Origin: Embleya scabrispora DSM 41855
GTDB lineage: Bacteria > Actinomycetota > Actinomycetes > Streptomycetales > Streptomycetaceae
Assembly: GCF_000372745.1 (NCBI RefSeq)
Contig: NZ_KB889700.1
Location: 1-55,491 of the forward strand
Reading direction: 5' to 3'
DNA length: 55,491 nt
Positions 1-7,884 of this stretch are shown piece after piece. The translations under genes were made by a program, and so were the position numbers. The notes under the pieces are model-generated. The model was not told where the DNA came from and searched no databases. It was given only the letters and a program-made list of their open reading frames with translations. Within the stretch, counting starts at the first letter, position 1. Each line of letters opens with the position of its first letter.

Positions 1-196
1 CGCGAGCCGGCGCCGAAGGCGCCCAACAAGAAGCACCGCTGCGCTCGCGACTCCGGCCCGCCACCTCACCACCCCCGCGACCCGGGCGAGTTGGGCGCGC
101 TGTGCTCGCGACTTTGGCCCATTGCCTCAGCCCACCCGCGACCAATGCGGGACAGCGTGCCCGCCGTCGCGTGTCCCCGGTGTGTGTGCCGGCCGG
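1..196. other. Non-coding 3' flank of bioA
   Basis: No convincing gene. It holds an imperfect direct repeat: a block starting near 37 (CGCTGCGCTCGCGACTCCGG) recurs near 98 (CGCTGTGCTCGCGACTTTGG), each followed by a C-rich run ending in CCCGCGACC. The unit is about 46 nt and the period 61 nt. The next gene upstream of the window edge cannot be seen. Confidence 0.6.
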
Positions 197-1498
197 CTAT
201 GTGTGGCGACGGACCACCTCGACCATGGCTGTGGTTACCGTGGTCAGGTCTTCCGGGGTGATGACGTAGGGCGGCATCGTGTAGACGAGTTTGCCGAAGG
301 GGCGGATCCAGACGCCTTGTTCGACGAAGGCGGGTTGGACGACGGTCATGTCGACGGGGGTGGCGAGTTCGATCACGCCGATGGCGCCGAGGACGCGGAC
401 GTCGACTACGCCGGGGAGGTCGCGGGCGGGGGCCAGGCCGGTGCGCAGGCCCTCGGACAGGGCTGTGACGCGTTCGCGCCAGGGGGTGGAGAGCAGGAGG
501 TCCACGCTTGCCGCCGCGATCGCCGCCGCGAGCGGGTTGGCCATGAAGGTCGGGCCGTGCATGAAGGCGCCGCCCTCGCCGCGTGAGATGGTCTCGGCCA
601 CCTCGTCGGTGCACAGCGTCGCGGCCATGGTCAGGTAGCCGCCGGTCAGTGCCTTGCCCAGGCACATGATGTCCGGTGCGATTCCCGCGTGTTCGCACGC
701 GAACAGCTCGCCGGTTCGGCCGAAGCCGGTGGCGATCTCGTCGGCGATCAGCAACACCCCGTGGCGCGTGCACAGTTCCCGGATCCGGCGCAGGTACGCG
801 GGGGAGTGGAAGCGCATTCCGCCCGCGCCCTGCACGATCGGCTCCAGGACCACCGCCGCGATGGTCGAGTCGTGTCGCTCCAGCAGGTCCTCGATCGCCG
901 CGGTGTCCTCGGCGCGCAGCGCGGTGTCGAACCCGGCCGGTGGAATCGGCGCGAACAGATGGGTCGGCAGCACCCCGGAGAACAGGTGGTGCATTCCGCC
1001 GACCGGATCGCACACCGACATCGCGCCGAACGTGTCGCCGTGATACCCGCCGCGCACGGTGAGCAGCCGGGTGCGCTCGGGTCGCCCGCGCCCTCGCTGG
1101 TATTGCAGCGCCATCTTGAGCGCCACCTCGACCGCGACCGAGCCGGAGTCGGCGAAGAAGACCTTGTTCAGCGGCTCGGGCGTGATCTCCACCAGCCGCC
1201 GCGCGAGTCGCACGGCCGGCGGGTGGGTCAGGCCGCCGAACATCACGTGCGCCATGGTGTCCACCTGCGCGTGCGCGGCGGCGTTGAGCACGGGGTGGTT
1301 GTAGCCGTGGATCGCCGCCCACCACGAGGACATCCCGTCGACCAATTCGCGACCGTCGGCGAGCCGAAGCCGAACCCCGTCGGCACCGACCACCGGGAAC
1401 AGCGGCGCGTCGCCCTCGGTGCTCGCGTACGGGTGCCAGATGTGTCGCCGGTCGTGGGAAACCAGTTCGTCGCCGTAGGCCGCGTCGTAGTGCTCCAT
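197..1498 (-). CDS. bioA: Adenosylmethionine-8-amino-7-oxononanoate transaminase
   Basis: PLP-dependent, fold-type I class III aminotransferase of biotin synthesis. It moves the amino group of S-adenosylmethionine to 8-amino-7-oxononanoate, giving 7,8-diaminononanoate, in the cytosol. At 433 residues it is full length. The N-terminal HIWHPYAS motif typical of BioA, the [10 protein letters not shown] substrate region, the [11 protein letters not shown] cofactor segment and the PLP lysine in CLGKALTGG are all visible. The ATG at 1498 fits the BioA N-terminus ([23 protein letters not shown]). No strong Shine-Dalgarno precedes it; a TAGCGT hexamer lies about 9 nt upstream, so a very short leader is possible. 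No other bio gene is in the window; bioD or bioB could lie past the left edge (inference). Confidence 0.95.
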   Translation of the reverse strand: MEHYDAAYGDELVSHDRRHIWHPYASTEGDAPLFPVVGADGVRLRLADGRELVDGMSSWWAAIHGYNHPVLNAAAHAQVDTMAHVMFGGLTHPPAVRLARRLVEITPEPLNKVFFADSGSVAVEVALKMALQYQRGRGRPERTRLLTVRGGYHGDTFGAMSVCDPVGGMHHLFSGVLPTHLFAPIPPAGFDTALRAEDTAAIEDLLERHDSTIAAVVLEPIVQGAGGMRFHSPAYLRRIRELCTRHGVLLIADEIATGFGRTGELFACEHAGIAPDIMCLGKALTGGYLTMAATLCTDEVAETISRGEGGAFMHGPTFMANPLAAAIAAASVDLLLSTPWRERVTALSEGLRTGLAPARDLPGVVDVRVLGAIGVIELATPVDMTVVQPAFVEQGVWIRPFGKLVYTMPPYVITPEDLTTVTTAMVEVVRRHT

Positions 1499-1588
1499 AG
1501 GCCAGGCACGCTATCGGAGTGCGGGAGGCGGCTCGGAATGGGCCGCCCCCGCCAGTGCCCCCGACCGCCCCGCCGGGGCGACGCGTGT

Positions 1589-2380
1589 TCAGATGCCGCT
1601 GACCGGCACCGACCCGGCGGCCAGCAGGTTGCGCCGACCCGCCTCGCTCAGCGCGGCGGCCAACTCGTCGTTGCCGGTGTGGATGCCGATCGTGCCCACC
1701 GGGGCGGCGAACAGGAGCACCACGCCGTGCGTCTTGGCCGCGTTCAGCCACGCCTCGGGCACCTCGGCCGGGGTCTGCGCCTGCCACCACGCCTCGGTCC
1801 GCCCGCCCGCCCCGGGGAAGAGCACTGCGGTCAGGTAGCCGTCGGTCATCTGTACCGACCAGCCGCCCAGCAGCGGCGGGAGGGTCTCGTCCGGCGTGGC
1901 GATCGGCGCGAACCCGCGCTCGCCGAGCAGGGACAGGAACTCGTCCTGCGAGCCCGCGGTGCCCGGGCGGGCCACGGCCGCACCGGGCTCGACCACCAGC
2001 GCCGCGTAGGTCACGCCCGCGCACACCACCATGCTGCCGGTGATCGAGATCGGCACCGGACCGCCCGGCACCACCGTCTGCACGGCGAGCCCGGGGTTGG
2101 CCTGCGCGGCGAGCAGCGGCTCGACCGCGGCCTCGGACACCGGGATCACCTGCGAGGGGATGCAGCGCGTGTGCGCGAACGCGAGTACCGCGGTCTCCTC
2201 GGCCAGGTACAACAGCGCGCTGGTCTGCACGGAAGTGGTGTCGCCCTCGCCGCGGCACGAGGCGCACGCGTAGGTCTGGGGACCGGTCTCCCCGGCCACC
2301 AGTCGGGCGGCCTCGTCGTCGCCGATCTCGGCGCGGACCTCGGGGCTGACGTCGAGCAAGCGTGACACGGATGGCTCCAT
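1589..2380 (-). CDS. Hypothetical protein, SseB/enhanced-serine-sensitivity-like layout possible
   Basis: About 263 residues from the ATG at 2380 (MEPSVSRLLDVSPEV). A longer GTG start at 2461 is open but adds a basic tail that looks non-coding. I do not recognise the family with certainty. Near the N-terminus is a CASCRGEG segment followed by AFAHTRC, so three cysteines and a histidine could bind a metal. The rest looks like two mixed alpha/beta modules with many PG-containing turns (VVEPGAAVARPGTAGSQDEFLSLL, and LAAALSEAGRRNLLAAGSVPVSGI at the end), which loosely recalls SseB-type proteins. It is cytosolic, with no signal peptide or membrane span. It follows bioA's promoter side, 90 nt upstream on the same strand. 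Confidence 0.7.
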   Translation of the reverse strand: MEPSVSRLLDVSPEVRAEIGDDEAARLVAGETGPQTYACASCRGEGDTTSVQTSALLYLAEETAVLAFAHTRCIPSQVIPVSEAAVEPLLAAQANPGLAVQTVVPGGPVPISITGSMVVCAGVTYAALVVEPGAAVARPGTAGSQDEFLSLLGERGFAPIATPDETLPPLLGGWSVQMTDGYLTAVLFPGAGGRTEAWWQAQTPAEVPEAWLNAAKTHGVVLLFAAPVGTIGIHTGNDELAAALSEAGRRNLLAAGSVPVSGI

Positions 2381-2625
2381 CGGTAGGGGTGCGTGCGACA
2401 GTGGGGGATCGCCGTCTGCGTTCTCGCGGCGGGACGTTACCGCCTGGTGACGTTGTGTCACCTGGAGAACGCGGGAACGTCACCCCTATGGGGCATATGC
2501 GCCCCGGCCGCGCCACGGCCATTCGGGCGACGGCGCCGGAGTGCACGCCCGTGCACGACGGTCGACCCGGAGAAGTCCGGGGCGGATACACGTTCGATGA
2601 CCGAGAGGTATGAGTATGTCGATGT

Positions 2626-2653
2626 GATCACGCCATGATCACCGTGCGATCAC
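2626..2653. repeat. Three phased GATCAC repeats
   Basis: GATCAC occurs at 2626-2631, 2637-2642 and 2648-2653. The 11-bp period is about one helical turn, as expected of sites bound side by side on one DNA face. Confidence 0.5.
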
Positions 2654-2793
2654 GGCCGAAAGGCCGCTCGAAATCGGGCGATCAGCTCATCAATTCGGAC
2701 ATATGTGAACGTGGTAATGAGATGAGAATCTCCATAGGTTTCTCATCGGAATAGCTCGGGCAAGTCACGCCCGGTAACAAATGCGGGATACAA

Positions 2794-2817
2794 CTTTTCC
2801 GGGTGGATCCGGAAAAG
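2794..2817. promoter_or_regulatory. Perfect 9-bp inverted repeat upstream of opuA
   Basis: CTTTTCCGG, a 6-nt spacer, then CCGGAAAAG. No T-tract follows, so an operator or a leader-RNA hairpin is more likely than an intrinsic terminator. It sits about 160 nt before the opuA start. Confidence 0.45.
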
Positions 2818-2976
2818 GCGTTCGACCCCGGACGTGCGCCGCTGCCGTGACGTTTTTGCGGCGGCCGTACTCCCGCATCCACAGCCCGCGGCGCCGGTGC
2901 CCTCATCACGGCGGTGCTCCGGCCCGGAACCGAAGTCAACGGTTCCGTTCCCCGCGGCCCTAATGACGAGGTATGT

Positions 2977-4362
2977 GTGTCCAGACTCAGGGCCGAAGGC
3001 CTGTACAAGATTTTCGGTCGGCGCGCCGACGAAGCGGTCCGGCGACTTCGCGCCGGCGAAAGCCGTGACGACCTACGCAGGAGCAATGCCACCCCGGCCG
3101 TCATCGACGTCTCGTTCGACGTCGCCGAGGGCGAGATCTTCGTGGTGATGGGGCTGTCCGGTTCGGGCAAGTCGACCCTGCTGCGGATGCTCAACGGTCT
3201 GCTGGACGCCACCGCCGGCGCCGTCTACATCGACGACCGGGATCTGACCTCGCTGCCCGCCAAGGAACTGCGCGACGTGCGCGCCCGGCGCATCAGCATG
3301 GTCTTCCAGCACTTCGCGCTGTTCCCGCATCGCACGGTGCTGGAGAACGCCGGCTATGGGCTGTCCGTACAGGGGGTGCCGGCGGCCGAGCGGGATCGAC
3401 GAGCTCGCGAGGCACTGGCCCTGGTCGGTCTGGCCGGCTGGGAGGAGTCCGCGCCGGGCGAGTTGTCCGGCGGCATGCAGCAGCGGGTCGGCTTGGCCCG
3501 TGCGCTTGCCACGGACGCCGACATCCTGCTGATGGACGAGTCGTTCAGCGCGCTCGACCCGCTGATCCGGCGTGAGATGCAGGACCAACTCCTGGAACTC
3601 CAGGAGAAGTTGCACAAGACCATCGTGTTCATCACACACGACCTCAACGAGGCGATGCGGCTCGGCGACCGGATCGCGGTGATGCGCGACGGCCGGGTGG
3701 TCCAGATCGGCACCGCCGAGGACATCCTGACCGACCCGGCCAACGACTACGTGGCGTCCTTCGTCGCGGACGTGGACCGCACCCGGGTGCTGACCGCCGG
3801 CTCGATCATGGAGGACTCGCGCGCCACGGTGACGTGCGGCGAGGGTCCCCGGGTCGCGATGCGCACGATGCGCGAGGCGCAGACGACGGCGGCCTTCGTG
3901 GTGGACTCGCGCGAGAACGGTCGCCGACTGCTCGGCGCGGTCACCGACGTCGCGGTCACCGAGGCCGCGCGGATCGGCGACCGGAGCATCCGGCCCGATC
4001 CGGCCCTGGACGTGGTCACGGTGACCCCGCAGACCCCGGTCGCCGAGTTGTTCACCCCGTGCGCGGAGAGCAGGTTGCCGCTCGCGGTGGTGGACGAGGC
4101 GATGCGGCTGGTCGGGGTGATTCCCCGGGTGAGCCTGTTGGCCGCGCTCGGCAACGCGGCGCAGAGCGGATCGGGCGACACCGAGGGCGGCACGCTCGGC
4201 GTGACCGACACCGGCAGCGTCAAGATGCTGGTGCCCGCGGGGCCGGCGGAGAAGCTGCTGCCCACCGGCGTGGGGGAGCGGTCCGCCCCGACCGGTCCGC
4301 ACGTTCCGGCCCCGGCCGGCGAGCGGGTCGTGCCCGAGGGCGAGGTGCGCGAGGATGCCTAG
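2977..4362 (+). CDS. opuAA: Glycine betaine/proline betaine ABC importer, ATPase with CBS domains
   Basis: ATP-hydrolysing subunit of an OpuA/ProVWX compatible-solute importer at the inner face of the membrane, about 461 residues. Walker A GLSGSGKST is near residues 59-67, the LSGGMQQ signature near 163-169, Walker B ILLMDES near 183-189 and the FITHDL histidine switch follows. The long N-terminal segment before Walker A (GLYKIFGRRADEAVRRL) is typical of ProV/OpuAA. After residue about 270 there is a CBS pair region (MRTMREAQTTAAFVVD and ESRLPLAVVDEAMRLVGVI), the ionic-strength or nucleotide sensor of OpuA. The start is the GTG at 2977, with GAGG 5 nt upstream. The tail is Pro/Gly/Val-rich and poorly conserved. 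Its stop overlaps the next gene's start by 8 nt, so the two are translationally coupled. Confidence 0.93.
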   Translation: MSRLRAEGLYKIFGRRADEAVRRLRAGESRDDLRRSNATPAVIDVSFDVAEGEIFVVMGLSGSGKSTLLRMLNGLLDATAGAVYIDDRDLTSLPAKELRDVRARRISMVFQHFALFPHRTVLENAGYGLSVQGVPAAERDRRAREALALVGLAGWEESAPGELSGGMQQRVGLARALATDADILLMDESFSALDPLIRREMQDQLLELQEKLHKTIVFITHDLNEAMRLGDRIAVMRDGRVVQIGTAEDILTDPANDYVASFVADVDRTRVLTAGSIMEDSRATVTCGEGPRVAMRTMREAQTTAAFVVDSRENGRRLLGAVTDVAVTEAARIGDRSIRPDPALDVVTVTPQTPVAELFTPCAESRLPLAVVDEAMRLVGVIPRVSLLAALGNAAQSGSGDTEGGTLGVTDTGSVKMLVPAGPAEKLLPTGVGERSAPTGPHVPAPAGERVVPEGEVREDA

Positions 4363-6241
4363 GATCCACGTGGGCGACTGGGCGGAGAGCCTGGTCGACT
4401 TCATGCGCGACCACTTCGCGTGGTTGTTCGACTTCATTCAGAGTGTGGTGGGCGGTGCGATCACCCATCTCGCCGACTGGCTGACCGACTCGCCGCTGCC
4501 GGCCGTGGTCGTGCTGTTCGCGGCGATCGGCTGGGCGGTGCGCGGCCTGCTGTTCGGGCTGCTCGCGGCGGTGGGCTTCCTGCTCATCGACGGCCTGGAC
4601 ATGTGGCAACCGGCGATGTCCACGCTGGCCCTGGTGCTGGTCTCGGCGGCGGTCGCGCTGCTGGTGGCGATCCCGCTGGGCATCCTGACCGCGCGCAGCC
4701 GCGCGGTGGGCACCGTGGTCAAGCCGGTGCTGGACTTCATGCAGACGATGCCGGCCTTCGTGTACCTGATCCCGGCGATCACGTTCTTCGGTATCGGTGA
4801 GGTACCGGGCGCCGTGGCCACCGTGGTCTTCGCGCTGCCGCCGGGTGTGCGGATGACCGAGCTCGGCATCCGCAGCGTCGACGCGGAGATGGTCGAGGCC
4901 GGCGAGGCGTTCGGCACCAGCGAGTGGAGGATCCTCAAGGACATCCAGTTCCCGCTCGCGTTGCCGACCATCATGGCCGGCGTCAACCAGGTCATCATGT
5001 TGTCGTTGTCGATGGTGGTCACCGCCGGCATCGTCGGCGCGGGCGGCCTGGGCAGCGAGGTGTTCGGCGCGTTGTCGAACAACAACGTGGGACTGGGTGT
5101 CGAGGCCGGTGTCGCGGTGGTCGTGCTCGCGATCTACCTGGACCGTACGGTCAGCGCGGCCGGGCAGCGGGTCGAGGCACGCGCCAAGCGCTCGGCGACC
5201 GCGCGTTCGGCCGACGGCTTCACGCCCAAGTGGCTGCTGGACTGGCGTCCGCGCCCGGTCGTCGCGGTCGGCGGCGTGGTCGCGGTCGCGCTCGTCGCGG
5301 GCCTGCTGGGCGGCTTCGGCCTCGGCGCGGCGGACAACGGTCGCAAGAAGATCACGGTCGGCTGGATCCCGTGGGAGGAGGACGTCGTGGTCACCAACAT
5401 GTACAAGCAGTTGTTGGAGAAGCGCGGCTATGACGTCACCTTGAAGCAACTGGACGTGGGTCCGCTGTTCCAGGGCCTCGCGCGCGGCGACATCGACCTC
5501 TTCCTGGACGCGTGGTTGCCCACGCTGCACAAGAAGTACATGGACGAGTACGGGTCCAAGCTCGAAGAGATCGGGCAGTGGTACAACAACGTCGACGTGC
5601 AACTCGCGGTCCCGAAGAACCTCCCCTACAACTCGGTGGAGGACCTCAAGGGTCACGAGAAGGAGTTCGGCGGTCGGATCGTCGGCATCGAGCCGGGCGC
5701 GAACATCATGGACCTGACCGAGAAGAAGCTGATCCCCGAGTACGGGCTCGACTTCGACCTGGTCAAGAGCAGTACGCCCGCGATGATCGCCGAGTTGGAC
5801 CGGCAGATGACGGCGGGCAAGCCGATCGTGGTGACGATGTGGCGTCCGCACTGGGCGTACACGAAGTACGACATCAAGCCGCTGGCCGACCCGAAGCAGT
5901 CCTACGGTGCGCCGGGTTGGATCAGTTCGATCGGTCGCAAGGGCTTCGCGAAGGACTTCCCCGAGGTGAACACCTGGGTGAAGAACCTCAAGCTGGACGA
6001 CTCGGTGCTCGGGCCGCTCGAGAAGAAGGTCTTCGTCGACTTCGAGGGCAAGCCGAACGCCGCCGCCGAGGGGGTCAAGGCGTACCTGAAGGAGAACCCG
6101 GACGTCGAGAAGAAGTTCCTGGCCGACCTGCCGCCCGCGGGCGGGGAGCAGCCGAAGCCGGACCAGGGTGGCGGACAGGGCAAGACGGCACAGCCGCAGT
6201 CGTTGCCGGCGCCGACCCGGGAGCCGGCGGGGGCGCGCTGA
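4355..6241 (+). CDS. Glycine betaine ABC importer, fused permease and substrate-binding protein
   Basis: 628 residues combining a ProW/OpuAB-type permease (about residues 1-290, several membrane spans, with the EAGEAFGTSEWRILKDIQFPLALP coupling segment) and a C-terminal OpuAC-type binding domain (from about residue 335, starting KKITVGWIPWEED). The binding domain shows the aromatic residues expected for a quaternary-ammonium cage: WIPWEED, LFLDAWLP and MWRPHWAY. A hydrophobic span at about 300-325 (VVAVGGVVAVALVAGLLGGFGLG) links the two and places the binding domain outside the cell, as in lactococcal OpuABC. The Pro/Gln-rich tail after residue 595 is likely disordered. It completes a two-gene importer with the upstream ATPase and is followed by a strong terminator. 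Confidence 0.93.
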   Translation: MPRIHVGDWAESLVDFMRDHFAWLFDFIQSVVGGAITHLADWLTDSPLPAVVVLFAAIGWAVRGLLFGLLAAVGFLLIDGLDMWQPAMSTLALVLVSAAVALLVAIPLGILTARSRAVGTVVKPVLDFMQTMPAFVYLIPAITFFGIGEVPGAVATVVFALPPGVRMTELGIRSVDAEMVEAGEAFGTSEWRILKDIQFPLALPTIMAGVNQVIMLSLSMVVTAGIVGAGGLGSEVFGALSNNNVGLGVEAGVAVVVLAIYLDRTVSAAGQRVEARAKRSATARSADGFTPKWLLDWRPRPVVAVGGVVAVALVAGLLGGFGLGAADNGRKKITVGWIPWEEDVVVTNMYKQLLEKRGYDVTLKQLDVGPLFQGLARGDIDLFLDAWLPTLHKKYMDEYGSKLEEIGQWYNNVDVQLAVPKNLPYNSVEDLKGHEKEFGGRIVGIEPGANIMDLTEKKLIPEYGLDFDLVKSSTPAMIAELDRQMTAGKPIVVTMWRPHWAYTKYDIKPLADPKQSYGAPGWISSIGRKGFAKDFPEVNTWVKNLKLDDSVLGPLEKKVFVDFEGKPNAAAEGVKAYLKENPDVEKKFLADLPPAGGEQPKPDQGGGQGKTAQPQSLPAPTREPAGAR

Positions 6242-6276
6242 CGGTTCGGGTCGTCGACCAGAGCCGGTGAACCGGT

Positions 6277-6315
6277 GACGGGGCCGCCGCACGCATGTCG
6301 TGCGGCGGCCCCGTC
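6277..6315. terminator. Bidirectional terminator between opuA operon and lipoprotein
   Basis: Perfect 17-bp stem (GACGGGGCCGCCGCACG at 6277-6293 pairing with 6299-6315) with a 5-nt loop CATGT. It lies between two convergent stop codons. Confidence 0.85.
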
Positions 6316-6323
6316 GTCGTCGG

Positions 6324-7448
6324 TCAGCGGCGGATCTGCCAGTCGGCGTCGGGGGCGATGGGTTGGCACTTGTAGCCCCAGCGCGAGGCGCCGTTCGCGA
6401 ATGCCTTGAAGAAGGTCTCGGTGGGTTGGCCCAGCGTCAGGCCGGGGGGATCCTCGCCGTTGTGCCGGCTGAGCTGGTAGGCGACGGTGTGGCCGTCGCA
6501 CATGCCGAGCACCTTGCCCTCGACGGTGCCCGCGAGTTGGGCGTCGTTGGGCACTCCGCCGGTGGGCAGCCGCTCGGACAGCGCGGCGCGTTCGCCCGGG
6601 ATCTCGGCGCCGGGCGCCAGGTAGCCGTGCACGATGGCGAAGGACAACACCCGCTTGCCGTCCAGGAACAGGTCGCAACCCTGGATCGCGCCGGGCCCCT
6701 CCGGAGTCGCGGAGGCGGTCCAGCGAGCGCGCTGTTCGCCGGCCGCCTGCGGGCCGAGCGCGGCGGGTTCGAGCATGCCGCACACGGGCGCGTCGGTGAT
6801 CGGCTTCGGCTCGCTCGCGGGCTTTATCGCGCCCGGTCGCGGGGTCGTCTTGGAATCGCAGCCGGCCGCCTTGGCCACACCGTTGGCGAGGTCGACGGCC
6901 AGATCGGCCAGTCGCTGCCGCTGATCGGGCGGAGCCGGCGCGCCGGCCGGCCCGATCGTACGGGCGCGCACCAGCATCGGCACCGGTTGCTCGACGTTTT
7001 GCACCTTGCAGTTCTGCACGAGCCACGCGTCGTCCGCACCGGCCATGCCGTACAGATCGTGGTCCTTGTCACCCAGCGGCGCGGAGCCGGTCGTGGTCAA
7101 CCCGGGCAACTGCACCCGCTCGGCGCCCGCCATGTTGAACAGATACGCCGAGCCGATGAAGGTTTGCTCGCCGGCGGAGACCCGGCAGCGCAACACCGGG
7201 TAGTGCTCCAGCGGGATCTGGTCCGTGCCGGTGAACGCGGGCGCCGCGGGCAGCACGGCGGTCACCGACGCGGTCGGCAGGATCCCCGCGCAGACGGTGG
7301 CGGCCACCGGGGTGGTTCCCGAGCCGGTGGGCGTTATCGAGGAGGGCTCGGCGGTCGGCGAACCGGTGCCCGAACAACCGGCCACGAGCAGGCCGGCGGT
7401 CGCCAGGCTCGCCACGGATACGGCCGGACGCAGCCTGGAGCGAAGCAT
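6324..7448 (-). CDS. Secreted lipoprotein of unknown function
   Basis: 374 residues with a classic lipobox: a basic N-terminus, a hydrophobic stretch and LLVAGC, with the lipidated Cys near residue 25. The mature part starts with a Ser/Thr/Pro-rich linker, then appears to hold two related lobes, each opening with a VCxxL motif (ATVCAGILPTASVTAVLP and DAPVCGMLEPAALGPQ) and each holding further cysteines. This recalls DUF3558-type actinobacterial lipoproteins, but I cannot confirm the family. A TATCCT hexamer lies 7 nt before the ATG and no Shine-Dalgarno is visible, so a leaderless transcript is possible. The upstream gene on the same strand ends 22 nt away. Confidence 0.85.
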   Translation of the reverse strand: MLRSRLRPAVSVASLATAGLLVAGCSGTGSPTAEPSSITPTGSGTTPVAATVCAGILPTASVTAVLPAAPAFTGTDQIPLEHYPVLRCRVSAGEQTFIGSAYLFNMAGAERVQLPGLTTTGSAPLGDKDHDLYGMAGADDAWLVQNCKVQNVEQPVPMLVRARTIGPAGAPAPPDQRQRLADLAVDLANGVAKAAGCDSKTTPRPGAIKPASEPKPITDAPVCGMLEPAALGPQAAGEQRARWTASATPEGPGAIQGCDLFLDGKRVLSFAIVHGYLAPGAEIPGERAALSERLPTGGVPNDAQLAGTVEGKVLGMCDGHTVAYQLSRHNGEDPPGLTLGQPTETFFKAFANGASRWGYKCQPIAPDADWQIRR

Positions 7449-7470
7449 GCGGCCCAGGATATCGGGCCGC

Positions 7471-7707
7471 TCAGTAGCGGTTTCCCTTCACCCACCAGCC
7501 GGTCAGCGCGCCCGCCGCGAACGTGCCGAGCAGAACGATCCAGATCGGCGCTTCGAGGGTGGGAATCCAGAACCGGATCGTCGCCGAGTCGGTGTTGGCC
7601 AGCACGAACCAGACGGCCAGGACGATGACCGCCGCGATACCGATCGTGCGGTAGGACACGCCGCCGATGTTGCCGCCCGCACCGCCCGATCGAGGGGTCT
7701 TTGCCAT
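7471..7707 (-). CDS. Small LapA-like (DUF1049) membrane protein
   Basis: 78 residues with two hydrophobic helices (about 20-40 and 50-70). The layout IAAVIVLAVWFVLANTDSATIRFW followed by a second span and a short basic end (GWWVKGNRY) is that of the lipopolysaccharide-assembly-protein-A domain family, common as small envelope proteins in actinomycetes. The function is unknown here. TAGCAT lies 6 nt before the ATG with no Shine-Dalgarno, pointing to a leaderless mRNA. A perfect inverted repeat (GCGTGATC/GATCACGC, 7723-7742) sits over the expected -35 region, so it is probably regulated. Confidence 0.8.
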   Translation of the reverse strand: MAKTPRSGGAGGNIGGVSYRTIGIAAVIVLAVWFVLANTDSATIRFWIPTLEAPIWIVLLGTFAAGALTGWWVKGNRY

Positions 7708-7722
7708 ATCTCGATGCTATTT

Positions 7723-7742
7723 GCGTGATCGAGTGATCACGC
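7723..7742. promoter_or_regulatory. Inverted repeat over lapA-like promoter
   Basis: GCGTGATC, GAGT, GATCACGC: perfect 8-bp arms with a 4-nt spacer, just upstream of the presumed -10 TAGCAT of the 78-residue membrane protein. Confidence 0.5.
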
Positions 7743-7773
7743 AGAGGCGCGCCGACTTGACCATCTCTTGAAA

Positions 7774-7816
7774 GTTGCTTGCAGCAACAAAGGACGCTAT
7801 GGTTGTAGCAAGCAAC
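7774..7816. promoter_or_regulatory. Promoter with two operators before DHA2 exporter
   Basis: GTTGCTTGCAGCAAC (7774-7788) and GTTGTAGCAAGCAAC (7802-7816) form a pair in opposite orientation (13 of 15 positions match when one is inverted). The first is itself nearly palindromic. A promoter sits inside: -35 TTGCTT (7775-7780), a 17-nt spacer, and -10 TATGGT (7798-7803). Both core elements are thus covered by a site. The TTGC/GCAA half-sites look like MarR-family operators (inference). No MarR or TetR gene is adjacent. Confidence 0.7.
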
Positions 7817-7884
7817 GAGTGTCGGGGGTGGGAAGCCGCGTCCGGGCGCAGAGCATCCGAGGTAAGCGAAGCAAAGGGGAAGGC

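Larger units (their letters stand above)
2381..2976. promoter_or_regulatory. Long divergent intergenic region before opuA
   Basis: About 600 nt between the hypothetical gene on the minus strand and opuA on the plus strand, locally richer in A+T than its surroundings. Three structures stand out: three GATCAC hexamers at 2626, 2637 and 2648, spaced exactly 11 bp; an 8-bp perfect inverted repeat GATGAGAA/TTCTCATC at 2721-2728 and 2740-2747; and a 9-bp perfect inverted repeat CTTTTCCGG/CCGGAAAAG at 2794-2802 and 2809-2817. I compared it by eye with the ydaO c-di-AMP riboswitch core and did not find a match. The region most likely carries the control signals of the osmolyte importer. Confidence 0.6.

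Noticed and set aside
66-2591. 841-residue minus-strand frame over bioA
   Set aside because: It overlaps bioA and the hypothetical gene in another frame and is Arg/Gly-rich with no domain.
2640-2960. ydaO (c-di-AMP) riboswitch before opuA
   Set aside because: No recognisable conserved core by eye; a covariance search would be needed to settle it.
4220-6292. 690-residue minus-strand frame
   Set aside because: Antisense to the betaine transporter; low-complexity composition.
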